A stretch of DNA of 64,000 nucleotides from the NCBI GenBank assembly GCA_011390165.1, contig JAABSV010000002.1, forward strand, positions 62,001-126,000. Direction: 5' to 3'. Positions 25,897 through 34,936 of the stretch are shown one piece after another. The notes below the pieces were generated by a model. The model saw only the letters and a list, made by a program, of their open reading frames with translations. It was not told the origin of the DNA and ran no database searches. Both the position numbers and the translations under genes were made by a program. Source of the DNA: Desulfobulbaceae bacterium (GTDB lineage: Bacteria > Desulfobacterota > Desulfobulbia > Desulfobulbales > Desulfocapsaceae). Within the stretch, counting starts at the first letter, position 1. Each line of letters begins with the position of its first letter.

Positions 25897-27495
25897 ATGG
25901 AATGTACCAGCCTGTGGCGGACCACCGCCCACCAGAAATTGCTTGCCCTGGCGCAACACCCCTATGACCTCACTGCCCCCGGGGCCCTTCTGGCCGACGA
26001 CCGGCTGGCCCGGTACCGGTGCTCCTCGGCCATGCTGCGCCTCCATTACGCCACCCAGCGGGTAGATGACCGGGTACTTGACGCCTTGCAGGAGCTGGCA
26101 GACGAGCTGGCCCTGGTGGAACAGTTTCGTAAGATGCGCCGCGGTGCCGTTATGAACCGGATCGTCGGTCAGGAAAGTGAAAACCGTCAGGTCCTCCACA
26201 CCGCCTGCCGTGACCTCTTCCATGCCGAGCCGGCTGCCCCCGCTGCCACCGCCCAGGCCAGAGAACAACTGGCGCGGCTGCAGACTTTTCTGGCCGATCT
26301 GGGTTCCGGCCGACTCGACAATGGCCGTGGAGAATCCTTTACCACCCTGATCAATATCGGTATCGGTGGCTCCGATCTCGGCCCCCGTTCAATTCTGGAA
26401 GCCCTCCGCAGCGACATGTTGCCTGACCGGCAGGTGCACTGTATCGCCAATGTCGACCCGGACGACGCAGCCAGAGTGCTAGGTGGGGTACATCTGCCCA
26501 CCACTCTGGTGAGCATCGTGTCAAAGAGCGGCACAACCCTGGAAACCCTCACCAACGAGGAGTTGGTTCGTGCCGCCCTGGTTCGAGCTGGTCTTGAGCC
26601 GTCCCGCCACTGCATCGCGGTCACCGGTGCGAACAGCCCGATGGACGACCCGGAACGGTACCTGGCCTGCTTCCACATGTACGATTCCATCGGCGGCCGT
26701 TTCAGCAGCAGTTCGATGGTGGGGATGGTGATGCTTGCTTTCGCCCTTGGCTATGAGCGGGCAGTGGCTTTCCTCCGTGGCGCGGCGACCGTCGACCGGG
26801 AGGCGGAGGGGGCAGATATCCGTGGCAACCTTCCGCTGCTCCTTGCCTTGATCGGGATCTGGAACCACAACTACCTCGGCTATCCCACCCTGGCCGTCTT
26901 GCCCTACAGCCAGGCCTTGCACCGTTTTCCCGCCCATCTGCAACAGTGCGATATGGAGAGTAACGGCAAGTCCTGCGACCGGCTGGGTCATCCCGTTGCA
27001 GGCCCCACCGGGCCGGTGCTCTGGGGCGAGCCGGGCACCAATGGTCAGCACGCCTTCTACCAGCTGCTCCACCAGGGGACAGAAATTGTCCCGGTGGAGT
27101 TCATCGGCTTTCACCACAGCCAGTACGGAGTGGATCTCGAGGTTCAGGGGTCGACTTCGCAGCAGAAGCTGCTTGCCAATCTCTATGCCCAGATGGTCGC
27201 CTTGGCCACCGGTCAGCAGTCGGCCAACCCTAACCGGGTCTTCCCCGGCAACCGCCCCTCTTCCCTCCTTCTCGGCCGGCAGCTCACCCCGGAGGTGATG
27301 GGCGCCCTGCTGGCGGTCTATGAGGCAAAGATTGTTTTTCAAGGCTTTGCCTGGAACATCAACTCCTTTGACCAGGAGGGGGTGCAGCTGGGGAAGAGGC
27401 TGGCCAGTCGATTTCTCGCCGCGATGGCTGGCAGTCCGTCGGGGGTCGATTCCCTCACCGAAACCTTTCTCACCAAGATGGCGGAAAGCCCCTGA
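25897..27495 (+). CDS. pgi: Glucose-6-phosphate isomerase
   Basis: A 532-residue isomerase converting glucose 6-phosphate and fructose 6-phosphate. Segments of the SIS fold and active site include NIGIGGSDLGPRSILEAL, VSIVSKSGTTLETLTNE, and the C-terminal QSNGKSCDR-like MESNGKSCDR with a later GTNGQHAFYQLLHQGT; the last carries the catalytic His region. Length fits the family (about 530-550). The ATG at 25897 has an AGGAGAG site. It is the last gene of the rpoD-dprA-rpe-pgi group. Together with the glycogen synthase and GAPDH elsewhere in the window it supports glycogen and hexose metabolism. Confidence 0.95.
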   Translation: MECTSLWRTTAHQKLLALAQHPYDLTAPGALLADDRLARYRCSSAMLRLHYATQRVDDRVLDALQELADELALVEQFRKMRRGAVMNRIVGQESENRQVLHTACRDLFHAEPAAPAATAQAREQLARLQTFLADLGSGRLDNGRGESFTTLINIGIGGSDLGPRSILEALRSDMLPDRQVHCIANVDPDDAARVLGGVHLPTTLVSIVSKSGTTLETLTNEELVRAALVRAGLEPSRHCIAVTGANSPMDDPERYLACFHMYDSIGGRFSSSSMVGMVMLAFALGYERAVAFLRGAATVDREAEGADIRGNLPLLLALIGIWNHNYLGYPTLAVLPYSQALHRFPAHLQQCDMESNGKSCDRLGHPVAGPTGPVLWGEPGTNGQHAFYQLLHQGTEIVPVEFIGFHHSQYGVDLEVQGSTSQQKLLANLYAQMVALATGQQSANPNRVFPGNRPSSLLLGRQLTPEVMGALLAVYEAKIVFQGFAWNINSFDQEGVQLGKRLASRFLAAMAGSPSGVDSLTETFLTKMAESP

Positions 27496-27869
27496 TCGGC
27501 GGGTCCTCTGGCTGAATGGCGGTTCAGTAACGGACTTTGCCGGCTATGGTTTTTTGTTGACAAATGGCCAGCGCAAAGATATCCTCCTTCGCTGAATGTA
27601 AATTCATAATCCCGATCAGTTTAAGCGATCAGTTCAATGGATCGAATCCAGCGATTAGTCCAGTAGTTAACCCTCCCGGTTGTCCCGCTTGATTCCCCGG
27701 GAAAATGGGGAGACGGTTCAGTTGCGGTGGGTATGTCGCTCAGTTCCCCGGGAAAGCGGGCAGACGGTTGCGATACGAAGAGTAAGCCGCCTGGGCGGCG
27801 CACAGTTTTTAGTAACGAGTATGAGTAATGTAATGGTGCAGTATTAAGAGCAATTCAAAGGAGGAAATC
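27496..27869. promoter_or_regulatory. Leader region of dsrAB with a direct repeat
   Basis: This 374-base gap precedes dsrA. It contains a 26-bp direct repeat: TTCCCCGGGAAA and a following GGG/AGACGGTT part at 27693-27718 and again at 27744-27769, 23 of 26 bases identical and 51 bases apart. Each copy has an internal palindromic TTCCCCGGGAA. The repeats may be binding sites for a regulator of sulfite reductase, but this is inference. The ribosome site AAGGAGG lies just before the dsrA start. No RNA gene was found. Confidence 0.5.
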
Positions 27870-29150
27870 ATGGCAAAACATGAGACGCCCTTGTTGGACC
27901 AGTTGGAGACCGGCCCCTGGCCGAGCTTCGTAACCGATCTCAAGCGTCAGGCGGAGACCAAACCTGAGTGCTGGGATATTCTGGGGATTCTGGAACTTTC
28001 CTACAAGGACAGAATCACCCACTGGAAGCACGGTGGTATAGTCGGTGTCTTCGGCTACGGCGGTGGTATCGTCGGCCGCTATGCCGATATGCCCAAACAG
28101 TTTCCAGGTGTTGAGCATTTCCATACCATCCGCGTTGCCCAGCCGGCGTCGAAATACTACTCCACCGCCAACCTGCGCCAGCTCATGGCTCTCTGGGAGA
28201 AACATGGCTCCGGAATGACCAACTTCCATGGCTCCACCGGTGATATCATCCTCCTTGGCACCCGTACGGAAAATCTTGAGCCCTTCTTCTGGGATCTCAC
28301 CCACGACATGGGCCAGGATCTTGGTGGCTCCGGCTCCAACCTCCGTACCCCGGCCAACTGCATCGGCATGTCCCGTTGCGAGTGGTCCTGTTACGACACC
28401 GAGGAAGCCTGCCACCATCTCACCATGACGTATCAGGATGAGATCCACCGCCCGGCCTTCCCCTACAAGTTCAAGTTCAAGTTCTCCGGTTGCCCGAACG
28501 ACTGTGTCGCCGCCATCGCCCGCTCCGACATATCCGTTATCGGCACCTGGCGCGACAACATCCGTATCGACCAGGCCGCCGTCAAGGAGTACATCGCCGG
28601 GAACTACCCATCCAACGGCGGCGCCCACAGCGGCCGCGACTGGGGCAAATTCGATATCGAGAAAGAGGTAATCGCCCTCTGCCCGACCAACTGCATGTGG
28701 ATGGAGGGGGGCGAACTGAAGATTGACGACAAGGAGTGCACCCGCTGCATGCACTGCATAAACGTCCTGCCTCGAGCCCTGCGCCCCGGCGCGGACCAAG
28801 GCGCTTCGGTATGTGTCGGCGCCAAGGCCCCGATTCTTGACGGTGCCCAGTTCTCCACTCTGATCCTGCCCTTCATCAAGGTCACCAAGGATAACGACTT
28901 CGAAGAACTCATCGAGTTCATCGAGAAGGTCTGGGATTGGTGGATGGAAGTGGGTAAAAACCGCGAGCGGGTTGGTGAGACCATGCAGCGAGTTGGCCTG
29001 CCCACCTTCCTCTCGGTGATGGGCGTTGAGCCGATACCCCAGCATATCAAGGAGCCGCGGAGCAATCCTTACGTATTCTGGAAAGAAGAAGAGGTTGAAG
29101 GTGGTTTTGAGCGTGATATTCGCGAATTCCGTGCTCGCCACGCCGCCTGA
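27870..29150 (+). CDS. dsrA: Dissimilatory sulfite reductase alpha subunit
   Basis: A 426-residue subunit of the cytoplasmic DsrAB complex, which reduces sulfite in six-electron steps using sirohaem and [4Fe-4S] clusters, the final stage of sulfate respiration. Cysteine motifs fit the sirohaem-coupled cluster (CIGMSRCEWSC and CPNDCVAAIARSD) and an inserted ferredoxin domain (CPTNCM, and CTRCMHC). The N-terminus MAKHETPLLDQLETGPWPSF is typical of the Desulfobacterota type. Residues and length show no damage. The strong AAGGAGG site fits a highly expressed gene. dsrB follows after 49 bases and dsrD after that. Confidence 0.98.
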   Translation: MAKHETPLLDQLETGPWPSFVTDLKRQAETKPECWDILGILELSYKDRITHWKHGGIVGVFGYGGGIVGRYADMPKQFPGVEHFHTIRVAQPASKYYSTANLRQLMALWEKHGSGMTNFHGSTGDIILLGTRTENLEPFFWDLTHDMGQDLGGSGSNLRTPANCIGMSRCEWSCYDTEEACHHLTMTYQDEIHRPAFPYKFKFKFSGCPNDCVAAIARSDISVIGTWRDNIRIDQAAVKEYIAGNYPSNGGAHSGRDWGKFDIEKEVIALCPTNCMWMEGGELKIDDKECTRCMHCINVLPRALRPGADQGASVCVGAKAPILDGAQFSTLILPFIKVTKDNDFEELIEFIEKVWDWWMEVGKNRERVGETMQRVGLPTFLSVMGVEPIPQHIKEPRSNPYVFWKEEEVEGGFERDIREFRARHAA

Positions 29151-29199
29151 TTTCGAACTGTAACACGTTTTATTACCCAACTATATAAGGAGATTTGCC

Positions 29200-30327
29200 A
29201 TGGGTTACAATCCGCAGAAACCAATGGAAGGCCGCATATCCGATCTTGGTCCACCCCACTATGAGCAGTTTTTCCCGCCGGTGATCAAGGCCAACAAGGG
29301 CAAGTGGCTCTGGCACGAGATCACCCAGCCGGGTGTCCTTATGCATAAGTCGGAGACCGGGGACGAGGTCTATTCGATTCGGGTCGGCAGCCCCCGTCTG
29401 GTCTCTGTCGAATATATCCGTGAGGTGTGTGACATTGCCGACAAGCACTGTGACGGCTTCCTCCGCTTCACTACCCGCAACAACATCGAGTTCATGGTCG
29501 ATTCGAAGGAGAAGGTGCAGCCTCTGCTCGATACGCTGGCCAGCTACGGCAACAAGTACCCCGTTGGTGGTACTGGCGCCGGGGTGACCAACATCGTCCA
29601 CACTCAGGGCTGGGTCCACTGCCATACTCCGGCCACCGACGCCTCCGGTGTGGTCAAAGCGGTGATGGATGAGCTGTTCGATTACTTCACCTCCATGACC
29701 CTGCCGGCCCAGGTGCGGATCGCTCTGGCCTGCTGCCTGAACATGTGCGGTGCGGTGCACGCCTCCGACATCGCTATCCTCGGTATCCACCGCAAACCGC
29801 CGATGATTGACAACGAGCGGATCACCGGGGTGTGCGAGCTGCCCTTGGCCATCGCCTCCTGTCCTCTTGGCGCCGTCAAACCGGCCAAGGTGGAAGTGGA
29901 TGGGAAAGAGATCAAATCGGTCAAGGTGAATGTTGAACGCTGTATGTTCTGCGGTAACTGCTACACCATGTGTCCTGCCATGCCTCTGGCCGATCCTGAA
30001 GGCGACGGTATAGCCATCCTGGTGGGCGGAAAGGTTTCCAACAGCCGGACCGCACCGAAATTCTCCAAACTGGTCATTCCCTTCCTGCCCAACAACACCC
30101 CGCGCTGGCCGGAAACGGTGCAGGCGGTCAAGAAAATTCTGGTCGCCTATGCAAACGACGCCCATAAGTATGAGCGTGTGGGCGAGTGGGCTGAACGGAT
30201 CGGCTGGGAGAGGTTTTTCGAGAAGTGCGATATCCCGTTCACCGAGAAAAGCATCGACGACTATCGTCTTGCGTACACTACCTGGCGTACGACCGTGCAG
30301 TTCAAGTACACCAGCCATATCAAGTAA
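29200..30327 (+). CDS. dsrB: Dissimilatory sulfite reductase beta subunit
   Basis: A 375-residue subunit that pairs with DsrA in the alpha2beta2 enzyme. The sirohaem/cluster region contains [14 protein letters not shown] and [16 protein letters not shown], and a ferredoxin domain is inserted ([15 protein letters not shown] with [12 protein letters not shown]). In known enzymes the active sirohaem is held mainly by DsrB. Translation starts at ATG 29200 with an AAGGAG site. A strong hairpin follows the stop, before dsrD. The reading frame is intact and the AAs of both cluster regions are conserved, so the enzyme should be functional. Confidence 0.98.
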   Translation: MGYNPQKPMEGRISDLGPPHYEQFFPPVIKANKGKWLWHEITQPGVLMHKSETGDEVYSIRVGSPRLVSVEYIREVCDIADKHCDGFLRFTTRNNIEFMVDSKEKVQPLLDTLASYGNKYPVGGTGAGVTNIVHTQGWVHCHTPATDASGVVKAVMDELFDYFTSMTLPAQVRIALACCLNMCGAVHASDIAILGIHRKPPMIDNERITGVCELPLAIASCPLGAVKPAKVEVDGKEIKSVKVNVERCMFCGNCYTMCPAMPLADPEGDGIAILVGGKVSNSRTAPKFSKLVIPFLPNNTPRWPETVQAVKKILVAYANDAHKYERVGEWAERIGWERFFEKCDIPFTEKSIDDYRLAYTTWRTTVQFKYTSHIK

Positions 30328-30349
30328 GCAAGTTAGATGATGAGTGGCC

Positions 30350-30376
30350 AGCCAGGCAGCCTCGTGCTGCCTGGCT
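30350..30376 (+). promoter_or_regulatory. Intercistronic hairpin between dsrB and dsrD
   Basis: A perfect 11-bp stem (AGCCAGGCAGC with GCTGCCTGGCT) closes a 5-base loop. It lies in the 95-base gap after dsrB, is not followed by a T-run and so is unlikely to be a simple terminator. It more probably shields the dsrAB message from 3' exonucleases or lowers read-through into dsrD. Confidence 0.65.
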
Positions 30377-30422
30377 ACCGTGATGCTTTCTTCTGAAAAC
30401 TACTTTTGCAGGGAGTTCAATT

Positions 30423-30653
30423 ATGGCATTGAGTAAGGAAGAATTAAAAGACGCCATTGAGGAGAAAGCAAAAAAATCTCCTAAACCCCAGCTCTACATT
30501 AAGGATTTTTACGCCTGCGACCCGGATACCAAGCCGCGGGATATGAAGAATGTCGCCAACGAAATGGTGCGTGAGGGGCGTCTGGCCTTCTGGTCTTCAG
30601 GCTCGACCACCATGTATGGCATACCGTCAAGGATTCAGAACGAGGAGCATTGA
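30423..30653 (+). CDS. dsrD: DsrD, sulfite reductase accessory protein
   Basis: A 76-residue winged-helix-like protein with the family's opening ALSKEELKDAIEEKAKKS and KPQLYIKDFYACDPDTK. DsrD is specific to sulfate reducers; biochemical work has shown that it activates DsrAB allosterically and promotes DsrC trisulfide formation. The helix-turn-helix-like fold does not act on DNA as far as is known. It has its own GGGAG ribosome site 11 bases upstream and is followed by a strong terminator hairpin. Its presence confirms a reductive, not oxidative, Dsr system. Confidence 0.97.
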   Translation: MALSKEELKDAIEEKAKKSPKPQLYIKDFYACDPDTKPRDMKNVANEMVREGRLAFWSSGSTTMYGIPSRIQNEEH

Positions 30654-30687
30654 TTTCTTCGCTATTCTGCGCAAGTCCAGAATAAAA

Positions 30688-30731
30688 CAACAAGGGCCCA
30701 GCCGGTGTCACCACCAGCCGGGCCCTTGTTG
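30688..30731 (+). terminator. Terminator of the dsr operon
   Basis: A long stem of CAACAAGGGCCC with GGGCCCTTGTTG, plus a few more pairs beyond a single mismatch, closes an 11- to 13-base loop 35 bases after dsrD. The 3' arm ends in CTTGTTG. The stem is very stable and placed at the end of the operon; the T-run after it is weak. Confidence 0.75.
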
Positions 30732-30764
30732 TATGCAAACGTTATTTAGCCCGTTACGCATTTT

Positions 30765-30858
30765 GGGCGGCCGGCCGGTCGCCCCTACATTCGTTCCTGC
30801 GGTTTGCCATGGTTTTCTTCACCTGCTGCGCACCGTAGGGGCGCCCGGCCGGTCGCCC
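30765..30858. repeat. REP/BIME-like inverted repeat pair
   Basis: GGGCGGCCGGCCGGTCGCCC and a following CTAC (30765-30788) is the near-perfect reverse complement of 30835-30858 (22 of 24 positions), with 46 bases between. Each arm is also partly self-complementary. Such CTAC/GTAG-flanked CGGCCGG palindromes are typical of intergenic REP elements. It lies between the ends of dsrD (+) and ahcY (-). Confidence 0.7.
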
Positions 30859-30899
30859 TTACATCGGTCGGCTCAGCAAAACATCCGCCACGCCAATCC

Positions 30900-32198
30900 T
30901 TAATACCGGTAATATTCGGGCTTATATGGCCCGCCAACCGGTACCCCGATGTATTTGGCCTGCTCCTGGGAGAGGGTGGTTAGCCTGGCACCGATCTTTT
31001 CCAGGTGGAGCCTGGCCACCATCTCGTCCAGGGCCTTTGGTAGAAAGTAGACCTTCTTCTCGTACTTTTCCGCCGACTGCCAGAGCTCAATCTGGGCCAA
31101 CACCTGATTGGAGAAGGAGTTGCTCATCACAAAGCTTGGGTGGCCTGTGGCGCAGCCAAGGTTGACCAGGCGCCCTTCGGCAAGAATTATGATCCGTTTC
31201 CCGTCCGGGAAGATAACGTGGTCGACCTGCGGCTTGATGTTTTCCCAGGGAAGGGTGCGGATGCCGGCAATATCGATCTCTGAGTCGAAGTGGCCGATAT
31301 TGCAAACGATGGCCTGGTCGGGCATCCGTTCCATATGTGCCCGGGTAATGACCCGGAGGTTGCCGGTGCAGGTGACAAAGATATTGCCGATTGCGGCAAT
31401 ATCATCCATGGTGACCACCCGGTACCCCTCCATGGCTGCCTGCAGGGCACAGATCGGGTCGATCTCGCAGACAAAAACAGTTGCTCCCATCCCCCGGAGG
31501 GCCTGGGCACAGCCTTTTCCGACGTCGCCATAGCCGATGACCACACAGTTTTTACCGGCAATCATGACATCGGTGGCTCGCTTTATTCCGTCAATCAGCG
31601 ACTCGCGACAGCCGTAGAGATTGTCAAATTTCGATTTGGTCACCGAATCGTTGACATTGAAGGCCGGGCAGGCGAGGGTGCCGGCCGCCGCCATTTCATT
31701 CAAACGGTGGACGCCGGTGGTGGTTTCTTCGGTAATCCCACGGATAGCCTGCAATTCCCGGTGGTATTTCTGATGCAGAACAAGGGTGAGGTCACCACCA
31801 TCGTCAAGAACCATATTGGGATGCCAGTCGTTGGGTCCAAAGATGGTCTGGTCAATGCACCACCAGAACTCCTCTTCGCTCTCGCCCTTCCAGGCAAAGG
31901 TGGGGATACCGCCGGCGGCGACGGCGGCGGCAGCGTGGTCCTGAGTGGAAAAGATGTTGCAACTGGACCAGCGCAGTTCAGCGCCAAGGGCAACCAGGGT
32001 TTCCATCAGAACCGCAGTCTGGATGGTCATATGCAGGCAGCCGCCAATCCGCGCCCCGCGCAGGGGTTGCTCGGCGGCAAACTTTTCGCGTAGGGCCATC
32101 AGACCAGGCATTTCGGTCTCGGCGATGGCAATCTCCTTACGGCCCCAACTGGCCAGACTGATGTCAGCTACTTTGTAATCGGTGTTGCGTGTTGTCAT
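30900..32198 (-). CDS. ahcY: Adenosylhomocysteinase (S-adenosylhomocysteine hydrolase)
   Basis: A 432-residue NAD-dependent enzyme that splits S-adenosylhomocysteine into adenosine and homocysteine, clearing the product of SAM methylation. Motifs include the substrate region [13 protein letters not shown], the Rossmann [13 protein letters not shown] for NAD, and a C-terminal KPEYYRY, which is the universal end of the family. I placed the start at [14 protein letters not shown] (32198); a longer in-frame reading upstream is not conserved. metK lies upstream on the same strand with a 149-base gap, so the two methyl-cycle genes may share a transcript. No SAH riboswitch pattern was found in that gap. 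Confidence 0.96.
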   Translation of the reverse strand: MTTRNTDYKVADISLASWGRKEIAIAETEMPGLMALREKFAAEQPLRGARIGGCLHMTIQTAVLMETLVALGAELRWSSCNIFSTQDHAAAAVAAGGIPTFAWKGESEEEFWWCIDQTIFGPNDWHPNMVLDDGGDLTLVLHQKYHRELQAIRGITEETTTGVHRLNEMAAAGTLACPAFNVNDSVTKSKFDNLYGCRESLIDGIKRATDVMIAGKNCVVIGYGDVGKGCAQALRGMGATVFVCEIDPICALQAAMEGYRVVTMDDIAAIGNIFVTCTGNLRVITRAHMERMPDQAIVCNIGHFDSEIDIAGIRTLPWENIKPQVDHVIFPDGKRIIILAEGRLVNLGCATGHPSFVMSNSFSNQVLAQIELWQSAEKYEKKVYFLPKALDEMVARLHLEKIGARLTTLSQEQAKYIGVPVGGPYKPEYYRY

Positions 32199-32347
32199 GA
32201 TTCCGTTCCGTTGATGAAAAAAACAGGGTCCCCGCCAGGCTGTGCGCGGGGTGCAGAGCAACTCAGATACTATACGAGCAGTATGGCCCGAGGGAAAGGG
32301 CCGTTGTGTTCGTTCCGACGGATCCCGGACTCACAGCCGGGGGCCCC

Positions 32348-33514
32348 TCAGCGAAGGCCGGCTGCCTCGCGGAGAGTGGCGGCGCGGTCGGTCTTTTCCC
32401 AGGTGAAGGCTTCCAGTTCCCGGCCAAAATGGCCATAGGCGGCGGTTTGCAGGTAAATTGGCCGTAGGAGGTTGAGCTGCTGAATAATGGCTTTGGGGCG
32501 GAGATCAAAAAATTCGGTAATCAGCTGTTTGATCCTTTGGTCGGAGATTTTGCCGGTCCCGAAACTGTTGACGGTGATCGACACCGGTTTACTGATACCA
32601 ATGGCGTAGGCCACCTGCACCTCGATTTCATCGGCAATTCCCGCTGCCACCAGGTTCTTGGCGACATAGCGGCCGTAGTAGGAACTGGAGCGGTCCACCT
32701 TGGAGGGATCCTTACCGGAGAAGGCACCGCCGCCATGGGAGCCTTTGCCGCCATAGGTGTCGACGATAATCTTCCGACCAGTTACGCCGCAGTCGCCCAC
32801 CGGCCCGCCAATAACGAAGCGGCCGGTGGGGTTAATGAAAAATTTGGTATCCTTGTCAACCATTCCGGCCGGGAGAATCGGTTTGATGATTTCTTCCATC
32901 ACCCCTTCCCGCAAATCATGGTAACCCACCGACTCTTCATGCTGGGTAGAGAGAACCACTGCCTCGATCCGTTTCGGCAGCCGGTTCTGGTACTCGATGG
33001 TTACCTGACTCTTCGCATCCGGGCGGAGCCAGGGGAGGACTCGCGCCTTGCGGACCTCTGCCTGCCGCTTGGTCAAGCGATGGGCAATGGTGATCGGCAT
33101 CGGCATCAGCACCTCGGTTTCGTTGTTGGCGTAGCCAAACATCAGCCCCTGGTCACCGGCACCCTGGTCGAGATCAAGGCCAGTGCCTTCATTGACACCC
33201 TGGGCAATGTCGGGAGATTGCTTATCGATGGAGGTAATAACGGCACAGGATTGCCAGTCAAAGCCCATGTCAGAGGAGTTATAGCCGATATTGCGGATTG
33301 TGCTGCGGACTACCTCGGGCATATCGACCCAGGCAGTCGTGGTAATTTCACCGGCGATGATAGCCATACCGGTGGTAACCAGGGTTTCACAGCCGACCCG
33401 GGCGACCGGGTCCTGAGTGAGGATAGCGTCCAATATTGCATCGGAAATCTGGTCGGCGACCTTATCGGGGTGGCCTTCAGAGACGGATTCTGAGGTAAAA
33501 AGATATTCTGACAT
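32348..33514 (-). CDS. metK: S-adenosylmethionine synthetase
   Basis: A 388-residue enzyme that makes SAM from methionine and ATP. Diagnostic motifs are the N-terminal [20 protein letters not shown], the hexapeptide-like [12 protein letters not shown], and the P-loop-like [16 protein letters not shown]. The gene begins with an ATG preceded by an ACGGAGA site. It is 5' of ahcY on the same strand, which couples SAM supply to SAH removal. The 406-base region upstream shows no SAM riboswitch motif that I can recognise. The protein appears complete. Confidence 0.97.
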   Translation of the reverse strand: MSEYLFTSESVSEGHPDKVADQISDAILDAILTQDPVARVGCETLVTTGMAIIAGEITTTAWVDMPEVVRSTIRNIGYNSSDMGFDWQSCAVITSIDKQSPDIAQGVNEGTGLDLDQGAGDQGLMFGYANNETEVLMPMPITIAHRLTKRQAEVRKARVLPWLRPDAKSQVTIEYQNRLPKRIEAVVLSTQHEESVGYHDLREGVMEEIIKPILPAGMVDKDTKFFINPTGRFVIGGPVGDCGVTGRKIIVDTYGGKGSHGGGAFSGKDPSKVDRSSSYYGRYVAKNLVAAGIADEIEVQVAYAIGISKPVSITVNSFGTGKISDQRIKQLITEFFDLRPKAIIQQLNLLRPIYLQTAAYGHFGRELEAFTWEKTDRAATLREAAGLR

Positions 33515-33920
33515 GTGTTCTCCGTTGTTTGGCTGAACTCTTCCTGGAAAAAGATAAAGGGGATACGGTTGAATACGAGGGCGTGTTTGTCCGGCCCGGC
33601 CGGCAGCGGCGATACAAGTGCTTTTTTTGAAGTGCTGATTTGGTCTTTGGTTAGAGTGGTGCGCCTCAGAGCAACGCAGTGTGAGGGTACCCCTCTGGCC
33701 GGCAGGAATGCTTGTCTGAAAATATACTCAAAAGGATGGCATTATATCCCAATTGCGATGAAATAGGTTGAGAAAATGTAAGGTCGGTAATTTTTTCCTG
33801 CAAATTTTTGTGGCGGAGGAGTAGTATGCGGCGGCAATTACCGGCCGATTGCCGGTTGCCAGTTCGTTCGAGGCGAAAACTACACCGGGGATTCCGGTTT
33901 CGATTAGTGGAGAGTAAACG
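33515..33920. other. Intergenic region between divergent metK and kdsD
   Basis: No full-sized gene was found here. It contains the 20-base string TACCCCTCTGGCCGGCAGGA at 33688-33707, repeated with one change at 37275-37294, and a 32-codon reading frame near the kdsD start (listed separately). The stretch 33715-33810 is AT-rich and could hold the kdsD promoter. A SAM riboswitch was looked for on the minus strand and not seen. Confidence 0.4.
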
Positions 33921-33924
33921 ATGA
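33826..33924 (+). CDS. Possible arginine-rich leader peptide of kdsD, 32 aa
   Basis: An ATG at 33826 has a good GGAGGAG site six to seven bases upstream and opens a 32-codon frame rich in Arg and Lys (about 12 basic residues). Its TGA overlaps the kdsD ATG (ATGA), the arrangement of translationally coupled genes. It resembles no family known to me. The overlap and ribosome site make translation plausible; a chance reading frame is equally possible, and a regulatory role as an upstream coding frame is only inference. Confidence 0.3.
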   Translation: MRRQLPADCRLPVRSRRKLHRGFRFRLVESKR

Positions 33925-34892
33925 CGGTTGAAGCGGCGAAAGAGGTATTGCTGATTGAAGAAGAGGGGCTTGCCGCGGTTCGGGAGCGGATCGGTGACGA
34001 GTTTGTTCAGGCGGTGGAGACCATTCTTGCCGGCGGCGGTCGATTGGTGATAACCGGGATCGGTAAATCAGGGCTGGTCGGACAGAAAATTGCCGCCACC
34101 CTCAACAGTACGGGCACCGCCTCGTTTTTCCTCCATCCGGTTGAGGCGATGCACGGTGATCTCGGCATGGTGATGGCCGAAGATGTGATTCTGGCGATCT
34201 CCTATTCCGGGGAGACGGCAGAGTTGAACAGCCTGCTGATCAGCCTGAAAAAGCGAGGGAACCGGATTATCGCGATGACCGGGGGTGAGAACTCCTCTCT
34301 CGCTGCCGCCGCCGATATTGTTCTTAATATTCAGGTACCGCGGGAAGCCTGCCCCCTCGGTCTGGCACCGACGGCCAGCACCACCGCGACCCTGGCGATG
34401 GGTGATGCCTTGTCGGTGGTGCTCCTCAACCGGAAAAAATTTCAGGTGGAAGATTTTCGTCAGAACCACCCCGGCGGCAGCCTTGGTCAACGACTGAAGG
34501 TGCGAGTCACCGAGGTGATGCTGAGCGGTGCGGAGATTCCGGCGATCAAACCGGATGCCCGCGCCACTCAGGCCGTGCGGGAATTGAATGAAAAGAACAA
34601 GGGGGTGGTTGTCGTTGTCGGTTCCGATGGCGAGGTACTGGGTATTGTCACCGACGGTGACGTCCGCCGGGCGGTGGTGACCGGTCGGGAGTTAAAGGAT
34701 GCGGCCGTCACCGAGTTGATGACCCCGAATCCGATCTGTATCCTCCCCGACCGGCTGGCTGCCGATGCCTTAAGCATCATGCAGCGTCACGAGATAACCG
34801 CCCTGCCGGTGATTGATGCCGGCAAGCGGCTGCTCGGCCTGCTGCACCTCCATGATCTGCTGGGCAAAGGGGAGTTTCGCTTCCTGGTTTAG
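33921..34892 (+). CDS. kdsD: Arabinose-5-phosphate isomerase (KpsF/GutQ type)
   Basis: A 323-residue enzyme with an N-terminal SIS domain (VITGIGKSGLVGQKIAATLN and ISYSGETAELNSLL) and two C-terminal CBS domains (from about residue 210; VVVVVGSDGEVLGIVTDGDV and ITALPVIDAGKRLLG). It converts ribulose 5-phosphate to arabinose 5-phosphate, the first step toward Kdo in lipopolysaccharide. The motif TASTTATLAMGDALSVVLL is conserved. Ribulose 5-phosphate is also the substrate of Rpe (25200-25883) in this window. CBS domains may bind a nucleotide effector. Start follows a GGAG site. Confidence 0.95.
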   Translation: MTVEAAKEVLLIEEEGLAAVRERIGDEFVQAVETILAGGGRLVITGIGKSGLVGQKIAATLNSTGTASFFLHPVEAMHGDLGMVMAEDVILAISYSGETAELNSLLISLKKRGNRIIAMTGGENSSLAAAADIVLNIQVPREACPLGLAPTASTTATLAMGDALSVVLLNRKKFQVEDFRQNHPGGSLGQRLKVRVTEVMLSGAEIPAIKPDARATQAVRELNEKNKGVVVVVGSDGEVLGIVTDGDVRRAVVTGRELKDAAVTELMTPNPICILPDRLAADALSIMQRHEITALPVIDAGKRLLGLLHLHDLLGKGEFRFLV

Positions 34893-34936
34893 GCAGCCTT
34901 TCCCTCTCGGTCGGCCAGTCAGTGGATTTCGGGCCT

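Noticed and set aside
32199-32347. SAH or SAM riboswitch between metK and ahcY
   Set aside because: The minus-strand sequence was compared with the SAH, SAM-I and SAM-II consensus cores from memory; no conserved core was seen.
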